Positions 1 through 8,047 of a DNA stretch of 16,495 nt are shown here, piece after piece (positions within the stretch are counted from its first letter, which is position 1; every line of letters starts with the position of its first letter). Below the pieces are notes generated by a model that ran no database searches, had not been told where the DNA came from, and saw only the letters and a program-made list of their open reading frames with translations. The position numbers were made by a program, and so were the translations under genes. Origin of the DNA: UBA6049 sp965662345. GTDB lineage: Bacteria > Bacteroidota > Bacteroidia > Flavobacteriales_G > Salibacteraceae. The DNA lies in assembly GCA_965662345.1 (NCBI GenBank), contig CBFIHE010000040.1, positions 1 to 16,495 of the forward strand, read 5' to 3'.

Positions 1-144
1 GCGGATAGTCCACATTGGAATGGCGTAGACACTGAGGTTTCTCTCTCAGCGGGTGTGTGGTATCTGTTTGCTATGCGGGGCTTTAATCCGTTTGAGGCGG
101 GAAGAAAAAAGGGCGTTCCCATAGAAGATCAGTTCTGGCGGTAG
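1..144 (+). CDS. C-terminal fragment of an unrecognised protein
   Basis: Frame 1 is open from the window edge to a TAG at 142-144 and encodes the last 47 residues of a protein whose start lies outside the window. The fragment is rich in aromatic residues (segments ending in WYLFAM, GFNPFE and DQFWR). It has no signal, membrane segment or motif that I can assign. A glycan-active enzyme or helical-repeat protein is possible, but I do not recognise the family. That it is a gene end is supported only by the open frame, a natural-looking composition and the non-coding repeat that follows. Confidence 0.6.
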   Translation, partial: ADSPHWNGVDTEVSLSAGVWYLFAMRGFNPFEAGRKKGVPIEDQFWR

Positions 145-159
145 GTAAGAGCAAATGGT

Positions 160-211
160 CGCCTTTTTCTCGATACAGCTCACCTCTGGATCGCCACTCG
201 AAATGACGGCT
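160..211. repeat. Interspersed repeat, copy 1
   Basis: This 52-bp stretch matches 3847-3899 in the same orientation, with one substitution (TCTGGA here, TCCGGA there) and one 1-base indel near the left end. Its core runs from TTTCTCGATACAGCTCACCT to ACTCGAAATGACGGCT. The ends form an imperfect inverted pair (TTTCTCGA and TCGAAA). It lies in the gap between a plus-strand gene end (144) and a minus-strand gene end (278). Intergenic repeats with similar CTCGAAATGAC ends are, from memory, common in flavobacterial genomes. Confidence 0.85.
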
Positions 212-277
212 GCATCATGATTTTAAATAACCTACAAAGCGTCAGATCGAGTAAGTCATCATTGTGCGGAGTACGAC

Positions 278-637
278 CTATGCTTTTACCCTTGTGCAAA
301 ATGGTTGGTTCATAACTCCAGATTTAACAATGAACCTAACGCCAAGTGGTAACTCCAATGAAAAAGAAGAACCTCTACCTTCTACCACATCAATGGTAAT
401 TCTATTGTTTTGCCAATACCCGTATTGGCCTTTATTCATGTACAATGGTGTATTGCAAACATACCCTATGAGTATGTCTGAATCATCTAAGTAAAGCTCT
501 CCTTCTTGAAAGCATTGAGGAGCTGTACCATCACAGCAACCTCCTCCAAGGTGGAAAATGAGCTTACCGTATTCAGATTCTAATGCCTCTAGCAGTTTGC
601 GTGCCTTTTCAGTTGTACCTAATTCTATTGTTGACAT
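278..637 (-). CDS. DUF779 family protein
   Basis: This 119-residue protein belongs to the DUF779 family, recognised by the cysteine motif GGCCDG near residues 32-37 followed by C42, and by its FSLE...GVRF C-terminal segment. Members are typically encoded beside NAD-dependent acetaldehyde/aldehyde dehydrogenases, and this one lies just downstream of such a gene. The biochemical function is not established. The paired cysteines suggest metal or redox chemistry, or a role in maturing the dehydrogenase (inference). I chose the ATG at 637. An upstream in-frame start at 691 would put the terminator hairpin at 650-688 inside the coding region and add an atypical hydrophobic leader. The C-terminal tail after RFIVKSG is a little longer than I remember for the family. 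Confidence 0.85.
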   Translation of the reverse strand: MSTIELGTTEKARKLLEALESEYGKLIFHLGGGCCDGTAPQCFQEGELYLDDSDILIGYVCNTPLYMNKGQYGYWQNNRITIDVVEGRGSSFSLELPLGVRFIVKSGVMNQPFCTRVKA

Positions 638-649
638 AATTTCATTTAT

Positions 650-688
650 AAAAAAAGCGATGACCATAAGAGAGGGTGGCCATCGCTT
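650..688 (-). terminator. Rho-independent terminator after the aldehyde dehydrogenase gene
   Basis: Read on the minus strand, 12 bases (AAGCGATGGCCA, 688-677) pair with TGGTCATCGCTT (666-655) through one G-U pair. The loop is 10 bases, and a run of seven T follows. It sits 24 bp past the dehydrogenase stop and 13 bp before the DUF779 start, so it should reduce read-through into DUF779. Confidence 0.8.
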
Positions 689-711
689 CATATCTCAAGA
701 GTTAAAAAAGC

Positions 712-2235
712 CTAGAAGAATCCTAAAGCCTTCTTATCGTAAGACACTAACATATTCTTGGTTTGACGATAATGGTTCAGCATCATTTTATGTGTTTCTC
801 TACCAATACCCGATTTCTTGTAGCCACCAAATGGTGCGTGAGCGGGATAAGCATGGTAACAATTTACCCAAACTCTACCGGCTTGTACTTGTCTAGAAAT
901 CTGGTACGCTTGATGCGTGTCTCTTGTCCAAACTCCTGCGCCTAATCCAAACTCTGTATCGTTTGCAATCTCAATGGCTTCTGCCTCATCTTTAAACGAA
1001 GTAACACACAACACTGGACCAAATATTTCTTCTTGGAAGACGCGCATTTTGTTATTTCCTTTTAAGATGGTTGGCTGAATGTAGTATCCACCTTCAAGAC
1101 CTTCATTGTATGCAGCAGCGCCTCCAGTTAATACTTCACAGCCTTCTTCTTTCCCAATCTGAATGTAGTTCAGAATTTTCTCATACTGATCGTTTGAGGC
1201 TTGAGCTCCCATCATCGTTTCAGGATCTAATGGGTGACCAATTTTTATGGCCTTAGTTCGCTCTACTACACGCTCTATAAAAGCATCAAAAATGCTTTCT
1301 TGAACTAGCATACGCGATGGACACGTACATACCTCTCCTTGGTTTAAAGCAAACATTACAGCACCCTCTAAACACTTATCAAAGTATTCGTCATCGGCAT
1401 CCATAATGCTCTCAAAGAAAATATTCGGAGACTTTCCTCCTAGTTCTAGCGTAACCGGAATAATATTCTTGGAAGCATATTGCATGATTAGTTGACCAGT
1501 AGTAGTCTCACCTGTAAATGCAATTTTGTTAATTCTAGGGCTAGATGCGAGCGGCTTTCCAGCTTCCAAACCAAAGCCGTTAACCACATTTAATACTCCT
1601 GCAGGAAGAATGTCTTGAATCATCTCCATCAATACAAGAATACCTACTGGCGTTTGCTCTGCTGGTTTAAGAACCACGCAGTTTCCAGCTGCCAATGCGG
1701 GAGCCAGTTTCCAAGCTGCCATGAGTATGGGAAAGTTCCAAGGAATAATCTGACCAACAACGCCAAGCGGTTCAAGAATATTCATACTGAGTGTATTTGC
1801 ATCAAGCTCACTCGCAGTGCCTTCTTCTGCTCGTATTACACCTGCAAAGTATCTAAAGTGGTCTATGGCTAACGGCATGTCTGCTGCTCGTGTTTCACGC
1901 AACGCTTTACCGTTATCCCATGTCTCTGCCCTTGCTAATGTTTCTAGATTGGCTTCCATTACATCAGCAATTTTTAATAATAAATTGCTTCTCTCAGCGG
2001 CAGAAGCTGTACCCCAAGCTGGAGCAGCTTCCCAAGCTGCATCTATGGCTAGATTAATATCTGCTTCTGTGCTCCTTGCTATTTTGGTAAAAACTTGGCC
2101 GTCTACGGGCGAGGTGTTTTCAAAGTACTGGCCAGATTTTGGTGCTACCCACTTTCCGCCAATGAAGTTTTCGTATTGGTTCTTAAATGTGGGTTTTTCT
2201 ACCGCATTGCGAACGTTTGTTGCTACATTACTCAT
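712..2235 (-). CDS. NAD-dependent aldehyde dehydrogenase, ExaC/AldB/AcoD type
   Basis: This full-length 507-residue aldehyde dehydrogenase oxidises an aldehyde, probably acetaldehyde or another short aldehyde, to the acid with NAD(P). Visible family features are PWNFP with N167, the cofactor lysine K190, the FTGETTTG loop (240-247), the general base E264 in ELGGK, and the nucleophile C303 in NQGEVCTCPSR. The EVCTCPSR signature and the C-terminal ALGFF are typical of the ExaC/AldB/AcoD branch, not of betaine- or succinate-semialdehyde enzymes. The gene is divergent from an AraC-family regulator, which probably controls it, and a DUF779 gene follows. The exact substrate cannot be read from the sequence. 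Cytoplasmic; no signal peptide. Confidence 0.93.
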   Translation of the reverse strand: MSNVATNVRNAVEKPTFKNQYENFIGGKWVAPKSGQYFENTSPVDGQVFTKIARSTEADINLAIDAAWEAAPAWGTASAAERSNLLLKIADVMEANLETLARAETWDNGKALRETRAADMPLAIDHFRYFAGVIRAEEGTASELDANTLSMNILEPLGVVGQIIPWNFPILMAAWKLAPALAAGNCVVLKPAEQTPVGILVLMEMIQDILPAGVLNVVNGFGLEAGKPLASSPRINKIAFTGETTTGQLIMQYASKNIIPVTLELGGKSPNIFFESIMDADDEYFDKCLEGAVMFALNQGEVCTCPSRMLVQESIFDAFIERVVERTKAIKIGHPLDPETMMGAQASNDQYEKILNYIQIGKEEGCEVLTGGAAAYNEGLEGGYYIQPTILKGNNKMRVFQEEIFGPVLCVTSFKDEAEAIEIANDTEFGLGAGVWTRDTHQAYQISRQVQAGRVWVNCYHAYPAHAPFGGYKKSGIGRETHKMMLNHYRQTKNMLVSYDKKALGFF

Positions 2236-2268
2236 AATAATTCGGTTTAATAAAGTAAAACATATTGT

Positions 2269-2291
2269 TCTGCACTACAGGGACTTGCAGA
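2269..2291. promoter_or_regulatory. Inverted repeat in the divergent promoter region
   Basis: TCTGCA (2269-2274) and TGCAGA (2286-2291) form a perfect 6-bp inverted repeat with an 11-bp spacer, 34 bp upstream of the aldehyde dehydrogenase start. Its position in the 231-bp gap between the dehydrogenase and its divergent AraC-type regulator makes it an operator candidate. A 6-bp dyad can arise by chance, and AraC proteins more often bind direct repeats. I found no clear TAnnTTTG box for either gene; the closest on the dehydrogenase side is TACTTTAT (2250-2257). Confidence 0.3.
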
Positions 2292-2466
2292 GTAGAACTT
2301 TTTAACATTTACTAAACTACTGGCGTAGAAATCGAAAATCTTGAACAATTCTGCTAATTTCTAACACAATCCTGCCGACCTGAACAAAGCATGCCTAGAG
2401 TGAGCCGCTTACGAATTCAAAAAAAAATTGCATCTTTAGGCGTATTTCCCTGTAAAACACGAACTT

Positions 2467-3378
2467 ATGTTCTTACCAAAAGACTTTAATAAAAAAAGGC
2501 AATTAAACACGCTTGTAGAAAATCAAACGAGTTATGCATTAAGCAACGCAGAGTTGCACATTTTTGAAACACACAAAGAGGCAGAACAGGTACTTCTAAA
2601 GTTTCACCAACCTGTATTGGCAAGTATGATTGAGGGCAAAAAAGTAATGCACCTCAACAATTCAGCATCATTCAATTTTTTACCTGGTGAGTCATTAATG
2701 CTGCCCTCTGATGAACTCATGTGTATAGACTTTCCTGAAGCAAGGCTGAATACCCCTACACGTTGCTTTGCTATGGCAATTGATGAAGATAAGATTGCCC
2801 GCACGGTTCAATTTCTAAATGAACAACAACGCAAACCTGATGGTGAATGGTCATTCGTTAATGCCAGTTTTCACTTTGCTCATGATCAAGCTGTGCAGCA
2901 AATTATTCAAAGACTTATTTGCTTATTCAGCGAAAACCACCCTAGTAAAGACATCTTTGCAGATATGATGTTACGTGAGTTGGTGATTCGAATCATGCAA
3001 GAAGAGAACAGACATAGTCTTACGCATCGTACTACAGAGATGAGCAGTACGCATCGCCTTGCTCATGTGATAGAGTTTATTCGTAAAAACCTACATCTAA
3101 ACCTCACAGTAGACCTACTAAGTAATAGAGTTCATATGAGTCCTTCCAACTTTCAACGTGTGTTTAAGCAGGAGTTGGGAAAAACACCTGTTAACTTTAT
3201 AAACCACGAACGGATGAAGTTGGCTAAGTCACTATTGCGCAAGGGAGATGTTAAAGTGAAAGAGGTTTGCCACCTCTGTGGATTCAACAATATATCATAC
3301 TTCAACAGGTATTTCAAACGTTCCACGGGACAAACACCCAAAGCTTTTCAAATGCAAAATCGTACAACGCTTAATTGA
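2467..3378 (+). CDS. AraC-family transcriptional regulator
   Basis: This 303-residue regulator has an N-terminal effector domain (about 20-180, resembling the AraC_N type) and a C-terminal AraC/XylS DNA-binding domain (about 196-297). The two helix-turn-helix units are near 214-233 (LTVDLLSNRVHMSPSNFQR) and 262-283 (VKVKEVCHLCGFNNISYFNRYF). The second carries the usual GF.N.SYFNR.FK signature, followed by G.TP..F. The gene is divergent from the aldehyde dehydrogenase across a 231-bp gap, so I infer that it controls the dehydrogenase and perhaps itself. Its effector is unknown. A small membrane-protein gene starts 6 bp after its stop. Confidence 0.92.
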   Translation: MFLPKDFNKKRQLNTLVENQTSYALSNAELHIFETHKEAEQVLLKFHQPVLASMIEGKKVMHLNNSASFNFLPGESLMLPSDELMCIDFPEARLNTPTRCFAMAIDEDKIARTVQFLNEQQRKPDGEWSFVNASFHFAHDQAVQQIIQRLICLFSENHPSKDIFADMMLRELVIRIMQEENRHSLTHRTTEMSSTHRLAHVIEFIRKNLHLNLTVDLLSNRVHMSPSNFQRVFKQELGKTPVNFINHERMKLAKSLLRKGDVKVKEVCHLCGFNNISYFNRYFKRSTGQTPKAFQMQNRTTLN

Positions 3379-3384
3379 TGAATA

Positions 3385-3801
3385 ATGGGTTTAGTTCTTA
3401 GAAATATACTGGCAGTGATTGTAGGCTGGATTAGCGGAAGCGTACTCAATATGGGGCTCATAAACCTTGGCCATGTGGTTTACCCTATTGAAGGTATAGA
3501 CCCAAGTAATATGAACGAACTGGCGGCTGTTATGCCAACTTTGAGTCCTGAGTTTTTTATTTTTCCGTTCTTGGCGCATGCCTTGGGTACTCTATTGGGG
3601 GGTATTGTTGCCTCAGCTATTGCTGGGTCTAAACATCTTTTGATGGCGCTAATTGTTGGGGCAGTTTTCTTCTTGGGAGGAATAGCCGTAAATGTTATGC
3701 TGCCTGGTCCAATGTGGTTTACCATTGCAGATTTACTATTGGCCTACTTTCCAATGGCGTGGTTAGGCGCTACTTTGGTTAGCGGTATGCGAAAGGGATG
3801 A
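3385..3801 (+). CDS. Small four-helix integral membrane protein
   Basis: This 138-residue protein has four predicted membrane segments (about 5-30, 57-80, 83-105 and 111-134) separated by short loops. I see no catalytic or transport motif and do not recognise a named family. The first loop (about 32-53) is longer and carries the few acidic residues. The start lies 6 bp after the stop of the AraC-type regulator, so the two are probably co-transcribed. An overlapping ATG at 3377 is out of frame and was not used. Function unknown. Confidence 0.8.
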   Translation: MGLVLRNILAVIVGWISGSVLNMGLINLGHVVYPIEGIDPSNMNELAAVMPTLSPEFFIFPFLAHALGTLLGGIVASAIAGSKHLLMALIVGAVFFLGGIAVNVMLPGPMWFTIADLLLAYFPMAWLGATLVSGMRKG

Positions 3802-3846
3802 GTAGTTCGCTTAAGACGGATGTTTATCCAGAAACTGCTTTCAACA

Positions 3847-3899
3847 CGCCTTATTTCTCGATACAGCTCACCTCCGGATCGCCACTCGAAATGACGGCT
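3847..3899. repeat. Interspersed repeat, copy 2
   Basis: This is the second copy of the repeat at 160-211, in direct orientation, with one extra A after CGCCTT and C for T in the TCCGGA centre. Like copy 1, it lies in a gap between converging gene ends (membrane-protein stop at 3801, patatin stop at 3947). The flanks do not match beyond the repeat apart from short AT-rich similarity. Confidence 0.85.
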
Positions 3900-3946
3900 A
3901 CACATTAAATTATGAGTAACTTATTTAGCGTAAAGTCAGTAAAAAA

Positions 3947-6223
3947 CTAACGATACTGCCCAAATGTCATTCCTATGCTAAAGAACCAGTAATAGGATGG
4001 TTCTTTGTTGTTGGTTGAAACGCCTAAGGTAATGGGCCCAGCAAAGCTCTGGTATGATGCGGTAAGCCCCAAGCCTAGTAAATCATTGCCCCCTGTACTC
4101 AATTGGGAAACTGGCTTGGCGTTAAAAATAGGTTCAAACCACTCATTATTGAAGTAATTTGCTATTCCTCTAAATACCAATGCAGGTATAGGCTTATACT
4201 GAACACCAAAGAATCCGAATGAAGTGAGTGAGGTGATATTTGCATAGGCAGGAATACCATAGAATACATAGCTATTGGGTAGTATAGGGTTAAGGCCACC
4301 CCAAATTACTTGATCCATCAATTGCGGAACAGTTTCCAAACTATCTGCCCTTAGAGAAGCACTAATCACCCCTCCATAGAGTAAAGAAAACCTGCGCCTA
4401 ATGGGTATATACCCTTCCAAATCCATTGAAAGTGTGGTGTAGTTTCCAAAAATATCTAGCGAATCTAGTGCATCACCAATCCCTGAGCTGCCCAAAACGT
4501 CTACGTCTGTACTCCATTTATTCAAAACAGAAATATTCAGCTTATGGCCTCTATCTGGGAAATACCTCTGGTTTAACGTGTTCACCCGCAAGTAAATTTC
4601 TAGCTGATTTGCCTTTTCATCATATTCTGTGATAAGCGTGTCTGTGGTAACACGTGGTGTTAACCCCAATGACCTATGCTGAAAACGGGCCCCTAGCGTG
4701 CTATTTCTCAGGTAAGTAGTTTGTATCCCAAAATCAACCCTACTCGAAAAGTAATTGTAAGTACTGGTTGCTCCCGATGTACCGTATATATCTAGCGAAC
4801 GTTGATTCGTGAAGCGATAAGCTGCAACCAATGCCAGTTTTTGTTCTTTCCCGATGTATTTAAAGTAACTCCCCCCAAAGCGAAGGTTATCTGCTAAATC
4901 AAGTTCAACCAGAAAGCGAGAACCTCTTAGCAATGCGTTTCGGCTGGTATAATTAAGCACAACACCAACATTGTTTTCTGTATCGTAATGCAGAGCCGTG
5001 CGAATGGTATTGCGAGGCGCCTCTTTTACTATCAGTTTTAACACGTTTGTAGAATCTGTACTCCCTGGCATTACTCGATAACTCACTTGAGCAAACGCCT
5101 GAATACCAAAAGCCAAATTTATTTCTTCTTCTAGCTTTTCTAGGTTATAATACTCTCCAGACTTTAGCTTCATTCTACCCTTAATTAGTTTATCTGGGTA
5201 GTTCTCATTTCCAGTAACTATAATGTCTTCAAATAAGTAGCTTGGGGCTAACTGCACCCCTTTTCGCCTAGCAACAGCTGAACTGTCTAGCTTAAGTGCT
5301 TTGGCAAGTGAGTCAAGCTGTTCTGTTACACGCTCTCCTGCCTCATACCCAAGGTTCACAATGGCTACCCCTGCGTTAAAATCTCCTGCAGAATAGCCCG
5401 TCATATTTGGCTCAATCAAAATATCAACCCCATTCTTCTGAATTTTGGTGTCGTTGATACTGGTAACGAAAGCTGCTTGACTCAGAATAGAAATAAGCGA
5501 GTTTAACTCTTCTTTTTTCTTGTATCCATCTCCTACGTTGGAACCAATGATAATGTCTGCTCCCATGGCTTGCGCTTCTTCTACAGGAAAATTGCGCACT
5601 AACCCGCCATCTACCAATAGCAGAGAATCCCATAATACTGGCGTAAAAACAGTAGGGATGGCCATACTTGCCCTTACGGCTTGCACAATATCTCCCGTAT
5701 CTAATACTACCGGTAGCCCATTTTCTATATTAGCTCCTACACAGGCAAATGGAATAGCAAACTCTCCAAAATCACGTACTCCATGAACAGGCTCTGTTAA
5801 TCTAGAAAGCAATAGCTGAAGGTTTTGACCTTCAATTAAGGCGCTGGGTAAAGAAACACGCCAATCATCGGCATCAAACGTAAAGTGATACCGATCGTAG
5901 AACTGTTTTTCTTCAAATGAGATTTTATCAAAGGCCACGCGGTTTGAAATCACCTCATCCCAATTCACAGAGGTGATGATATTCTCCATTTGATCTGGTG
6001 TGTACCCTATGGCATATAGCGCTCCAACAATGCTACCCATGCTGGTACCAGTAATGTAGTCTGGCACTATGCCGTGTTCTTCTAGTTTGCGAATTACCCC
6101 TACATGGGCGTACCCCTTGGCTCCACCGCCAGAGAGCACCAGGCCAATTTTAGGACGCTCAGCTTCTTGGCTAAAACCAATGCTTAGCCAGAATAGAAGA
6201 AAGAAAAAGGGTAAAATTCTCAT
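3947..6223 (-). CDS. Patatin-like phospholipase with POTRA and outer-membrane beta-barrel (PlpD-like, type Vd)
   Basis: This 758-residue exported protein has four parts. A signal peptide covers residues 1-18. A patatin/RssA-type lipase domain (about 24-310) shows the oxyanion glycines GGGAKG (32-37), the nucleophile S61 in GTSMGS, and D205 in DGG, the Ser-Asp dyad of patatins. A POTRA-like segment follows (about 330-395). The rest is a BamA/Omp85-type barrel ending in a beta strand (FSIGMTFGQYR). This is the architecture of Pseudomonas PlpD, and the catalytic residues are intact, so phospholipase or lysophospholipase activity is likely. Bacteroidota homologues are common and may stay attached to the outer membrane. 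The gene lies 63 bp after the ACMS decarboxylase gene on the same strand, but I see no functional link between them. Confidence 0.93.
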   Translation of the reverse strand: MRILPFFFLLFWLSIGFSQEAERPKIGLVLSGGGAKGYAHVGVIRKLEEHGIVPDYITGTSMGSIVGALYAIGYTPDQMENIITSVNWDEVISNRVAFDKISFEEKQFYDRYHFTFDADDWRVSLPSALIEGQNLQLLLSRLTEPVHGVRDFGEFAIPFACVGANIENGLPVVLDTGDIVQAVRASMAIPTVFTPVLWDSLLLVDGGLVRNFPVEEAQAMGADIIIGSNVGDGYKKKEELNSLISILSQAAFVTSINDTKIQKNGVDILIEPNMTGYSAGDFNAGVAIVNLGYEAGERVTEQLDSLAKALKLDSSAVARRKGVQLAPSYLFEDIIVTGNENYPDKLIKGRMKLKSGEYYNLEKLEEEINLAFGIQAFAQVSYRVMPGSTDSTNVLKLIVKEAPRNTIRTALHYDTENNVGVVLNYTSRNALLRGSRFLVELDLADNLRFGGSYFKYIGKEQKLALVAAYRFTNQRSLDIYGTSGATSTYNYFSSRVDFGIQTTYLRNSTLGARFQHRSLGLTPRVTTDTLITEYDEKANQLEIYLRVNTLNQRYFPDRGHKLNISVLNKWSTDVDVLGSSGIGDALDSLDIFGNYTTLSMDLEGYIPIRRRFSLLYGGVISASLRADSLETVPQLMDQVIWGGLNPILPNSYVFYGIPAYANITSLTSFGFFGVQYKPIPALVFRGIANYFNNEWFEPIFNAKPVSQLSTGGNDLLGLGLTASYQSFAGPITLGVSTNNKEPSYYWFFSIGMTFGQYR

Positions 6224-6286
6224 GTACTCTTAAGATAGAACTCACACGCACGCAACTAGTTGGGTAAGCCCACTAATTATAGGCGG

Positions 6287-7306
6287 TTAGAGCAATTCTT
6301 CTTTACTCATGTTCAACCACTCCAATGTTGCATTACAGAAGATGTCTTCAACGGTTTGATCTGGAAGCCCCATTCCTTCTATGTATGCGCCAATTTCCAA
6401 GTCTCCCAATGGGAACGGATAATCTGAGCCTAAAGTCACTCGTTTTGAGCCTTGCATTTTCAAGATATATTCAAGCAACATTGGGTCGTGCGTAATACAG
6501 TCTACCCAAAACTTACCCACGTACTCACGCGGATTGGTAGGATTATCTATGGCCACCAAGTCTGGTCTGCAGTTAAAGCCATGCTCTACTCTACCCAGTG
6601 TTGGCAAGAAAGAGCCTCCTGCATGTGAGAAATTCACTCTCAGATTGGAGTATTTATCAAAAACACCTCCAAAAATCATGGAGCAAGCAGCTCGTGATGT
6701 TTCGGCTGGCATACCCACCAACCACGGCAACCAATACTTGCGCATACTGTTAAAGCCCATCATGTTCCAAGGGTGAATCATAACGGCCAAATCCAACGCC
6801 TCACATGCTTCCCAAATGGGGTGAAACTGTTCTTCACTCAGGTTTAAATCATTGATGTTAGACCCAATCTGAATGCCCTTAAGTCCTATTTCCTTGATCC
6901 GCTGTAACTCCTTTACGGCCGTATCGGCATCTTGCATGGGAATAGTTCCTAGGCCTACGTAGTTCTTTGGGTAATCACTTTGTAACTGTGCTAAATCATC
7001 ATTCAAAAACTTGGAGAGTTCCAGGCAATCTTGCGGCTTAGCCCAATACGAAAACATAACAGGAATGGTACATACCACCTGTACTTGGGTATCAAACTGC
7101 GCATACTCTTGTTTGCGCTCCTCGGCATCCCAGCAGTTAGACTTGATGTTTCGGAAAAACTCTCCGCCCTTCATCATATCGGCTGTGCCGTCTTCTTTAT
7201 GTACGAGGTGAATAAAATCACCGTAACCAAACTTCTCTGCAAATTTGGGGAGGTGTTTAGGGATAATATGCGTGTGCATATCAATCTTTAGGGCATGCTT
7301 TTTCAT
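6287..7306 (-). CDS. nbaD: 2-amino-3-carboxymuconate-6-semialdehyde decarboxylase (ACMSD), amidohydrolase family
   Basis: This 339-residue zinc enzyme should convert 2-amino-3-carboxymuconate 6-semialdehyde to 2-aminomuconate 6-semialdehyde, diverting it from spontaneous quinolinate formation. The metal ligands are all visible: H11 and H13 in DMHTH, H178 in IHPW, H228 in FSHAGG and D295 in GSDYP. These positions are within one residue of those I recall for the Pseudomonas fluorescens enzyme (9, 11, 177, 228, 294). R52 and R239 match the substrate-binding arginines described there. Length is normal for the family. The gene lies 136 bp downstream of the 3-hydroxyanthranilate dioxygenase gene, whose product it consumes. 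A TActTTTG box (7433-7440, minus) just past the dioxygenase stop could be an internal promoter. The symbol follows the Pseudomonas nba naming. Confidence 0.93.
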   Translation of the reverse strand: MKKHALKIDMHTHIIPKHLPKFAEKFGYGDFIHLVHKEDGTADMMKGGEFFRNIKSNCWDAEERKQEYAQFDTQVQVVCTIPVMFSYWAKPQDCLELSKFLNDDLAQLQSDYPKNYVGLGTIPMQDADTAVKELQRIKEIGLKGIQIGSNINDLNLSEEQFHPIWEACEALDLAVMIHPWNMMGFNSMRKYWLPWLVGMPAETSRAACSMIFGGVFDKYSNLRVNFSHAGGSFLPTLGRVEHGFNCRPDLVAIDNPTNPREYVGKFWVDCITHDPMLLEYILKMQGSKRVTLGSDYPFPLGDLEIGAYIEGMGLPDQTVEDIFCNATLEWLNMSKEELL

Positions 7307-7312
7307 AGTGAA

Positions 7313-7329
7313 CGTGTTGCTGTAACACG
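7313..7329. promoter_or_regulatory. Palindrome next to the ACMS decarboxylase start
   Basis: CGTGTT (7313-7318) and AACACG (7324-7329) form a perfect inverted repeat with a 5-bp spacer, ending 6 bp before the ATG at 7306. It could be an operator or an RNA hairpin near the ribosome entry site. It lies in a 136-bp gap that holds no gene. Confidence 0.35.
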
Positions 7330-7442
7330 CTCGCGAAGTGATGTCTTCAACAAGGTTTTAGGCTGTACGCAAGCCGCACAGCTCATTCATTCCTCACTCG
7401 GGGGACAATCTCCACGCAGAGCGATGTTGCTTCAAAAGTAAT

Positions 7443-7979
7443 TTATTGTTTGTCTGTAAAACGTGGGTCTGTTTCCATCACATGACCGCAATTGTCGCAA
7501 GTTCTTAGTTCTTCGCTGTTATAAAACTCCTTGAACCGCGGTAAAAAGTCATTCTCAATATTAGTGAGCGGAAAATACGTTTCATGCAACTTATGGTTAC
7601 ATGAATCGCAATACCATTGTAGACCGTCTGTGTGCTCTGGCTTTCTAACCCGCTCAATCACCAAGCCAACCGAGCCTTCACTGCGCATGGGTGAATGCGG
7701 TACGTTGGGCGGCAGCAAGAACATTTCACCTGCTTTAATGGGAATATCTACCGCTTTACCATTTTCTTGAATGCGCACATTTATATCTCCCTCTAGCTGA
7801 TAGAAAAGCTCTTCTGTGTTATTGAAGTGATAGTCTTTTCGTGCATTGGGTCCGCCCACAATCATTACAATGTAGTCTGTACCCTCTGGATAAAGGTTTT
7901 TGTTCCCAACAGGCGGCTTTAGCAAGTCGCGGTTATCTTCAATCCATTGATGCAAGTTGAACGGTTTCTGTACGGCCAT
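7443..7979 (-). CDS. nbaC: 3-hydroxyanthranilate 3,4-dioxygenase
   Basis: This 178-residue cupin dioxygenase opens the ring of 3-hydroxyanthranilate with O2 to give 2-amino-3-carboxymuconate 6-semialdehyde. The catalytic Fe(II) ligands H51, E57 and H95 are present, as are substrate-contact R47, R99 and E109. These match the Cupriavidus metallidurans enzyme almost residue for residue. A C-terminal second metal site of rubredoxin type is also there (C124, C127, C161, C164, as two CxxC pairs), a bacterial-type feature. I chose the ATG at 7979 (MAVQKPFNL) because it matches the usual N-terminus. The in-frame ATG at 8036 would add residues lying in the divergent promoter region. The gene is divergent from the SDR gene and upstream of the ACMS decarboxylase gene on the same strand. 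Confidence 0.95.
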   Translation of the reverse strand: MAVQKPFNLHQWIEDNRDLLKPPVGNKNLYPEGTDYIVMIVGGPNARKDYHFNNTEELFYQLEGDINVRIQENGKAVDIPIKAGEMFLLPPNVPHSPMRSEGSVGLVIERVRKPEHTDGLQWYCDSCNHKLHETYFPLTNIENDFLPRFKEFYNSEELRTCDNCGHVMETDPRFTDKQ

Positions 7980-8000
7980 ACTTCTCTTTTTTAAGTTCGG

Positions 8001-8029
8001 TTTTAAAAGTAGCCAATATCCTACATTTG
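8001..8029 (+). promoter_or_regulatory. Promoter of the SDR gene
   Basis: TAcaTTTG at 8022-8029 is an exact match to the Bacteroidota -7 box. A TTTT at 8001-8004 stands in for the -33 TTTG with a 17-bp spacer. It predicts transcription starting near 8036, consistent with translation from the ATG at 8048 and not from the in-frame ATG at 8027, which lies inside the box. Confidence 0.55.
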
Positions 8030-8047
8030 ACGCCAAGAATAAGCAGT

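Noticed and set aside
558..896. A 112-codon open frame on the plus strand.
   Set aside because: It runs antisense across the terminator and the ends of DUF779 and the aldehyde dehydrogenase, and its composition does not look like protein.
1817..2305. A 162-codon open frame on the plus strand opposite the aldehyde dehydrogenase start.
   Set aside because: It is antisense to well-conserved coding sequence and lacks any recognisable domain. It is a shadow of the alanine-rich N-terminal region.
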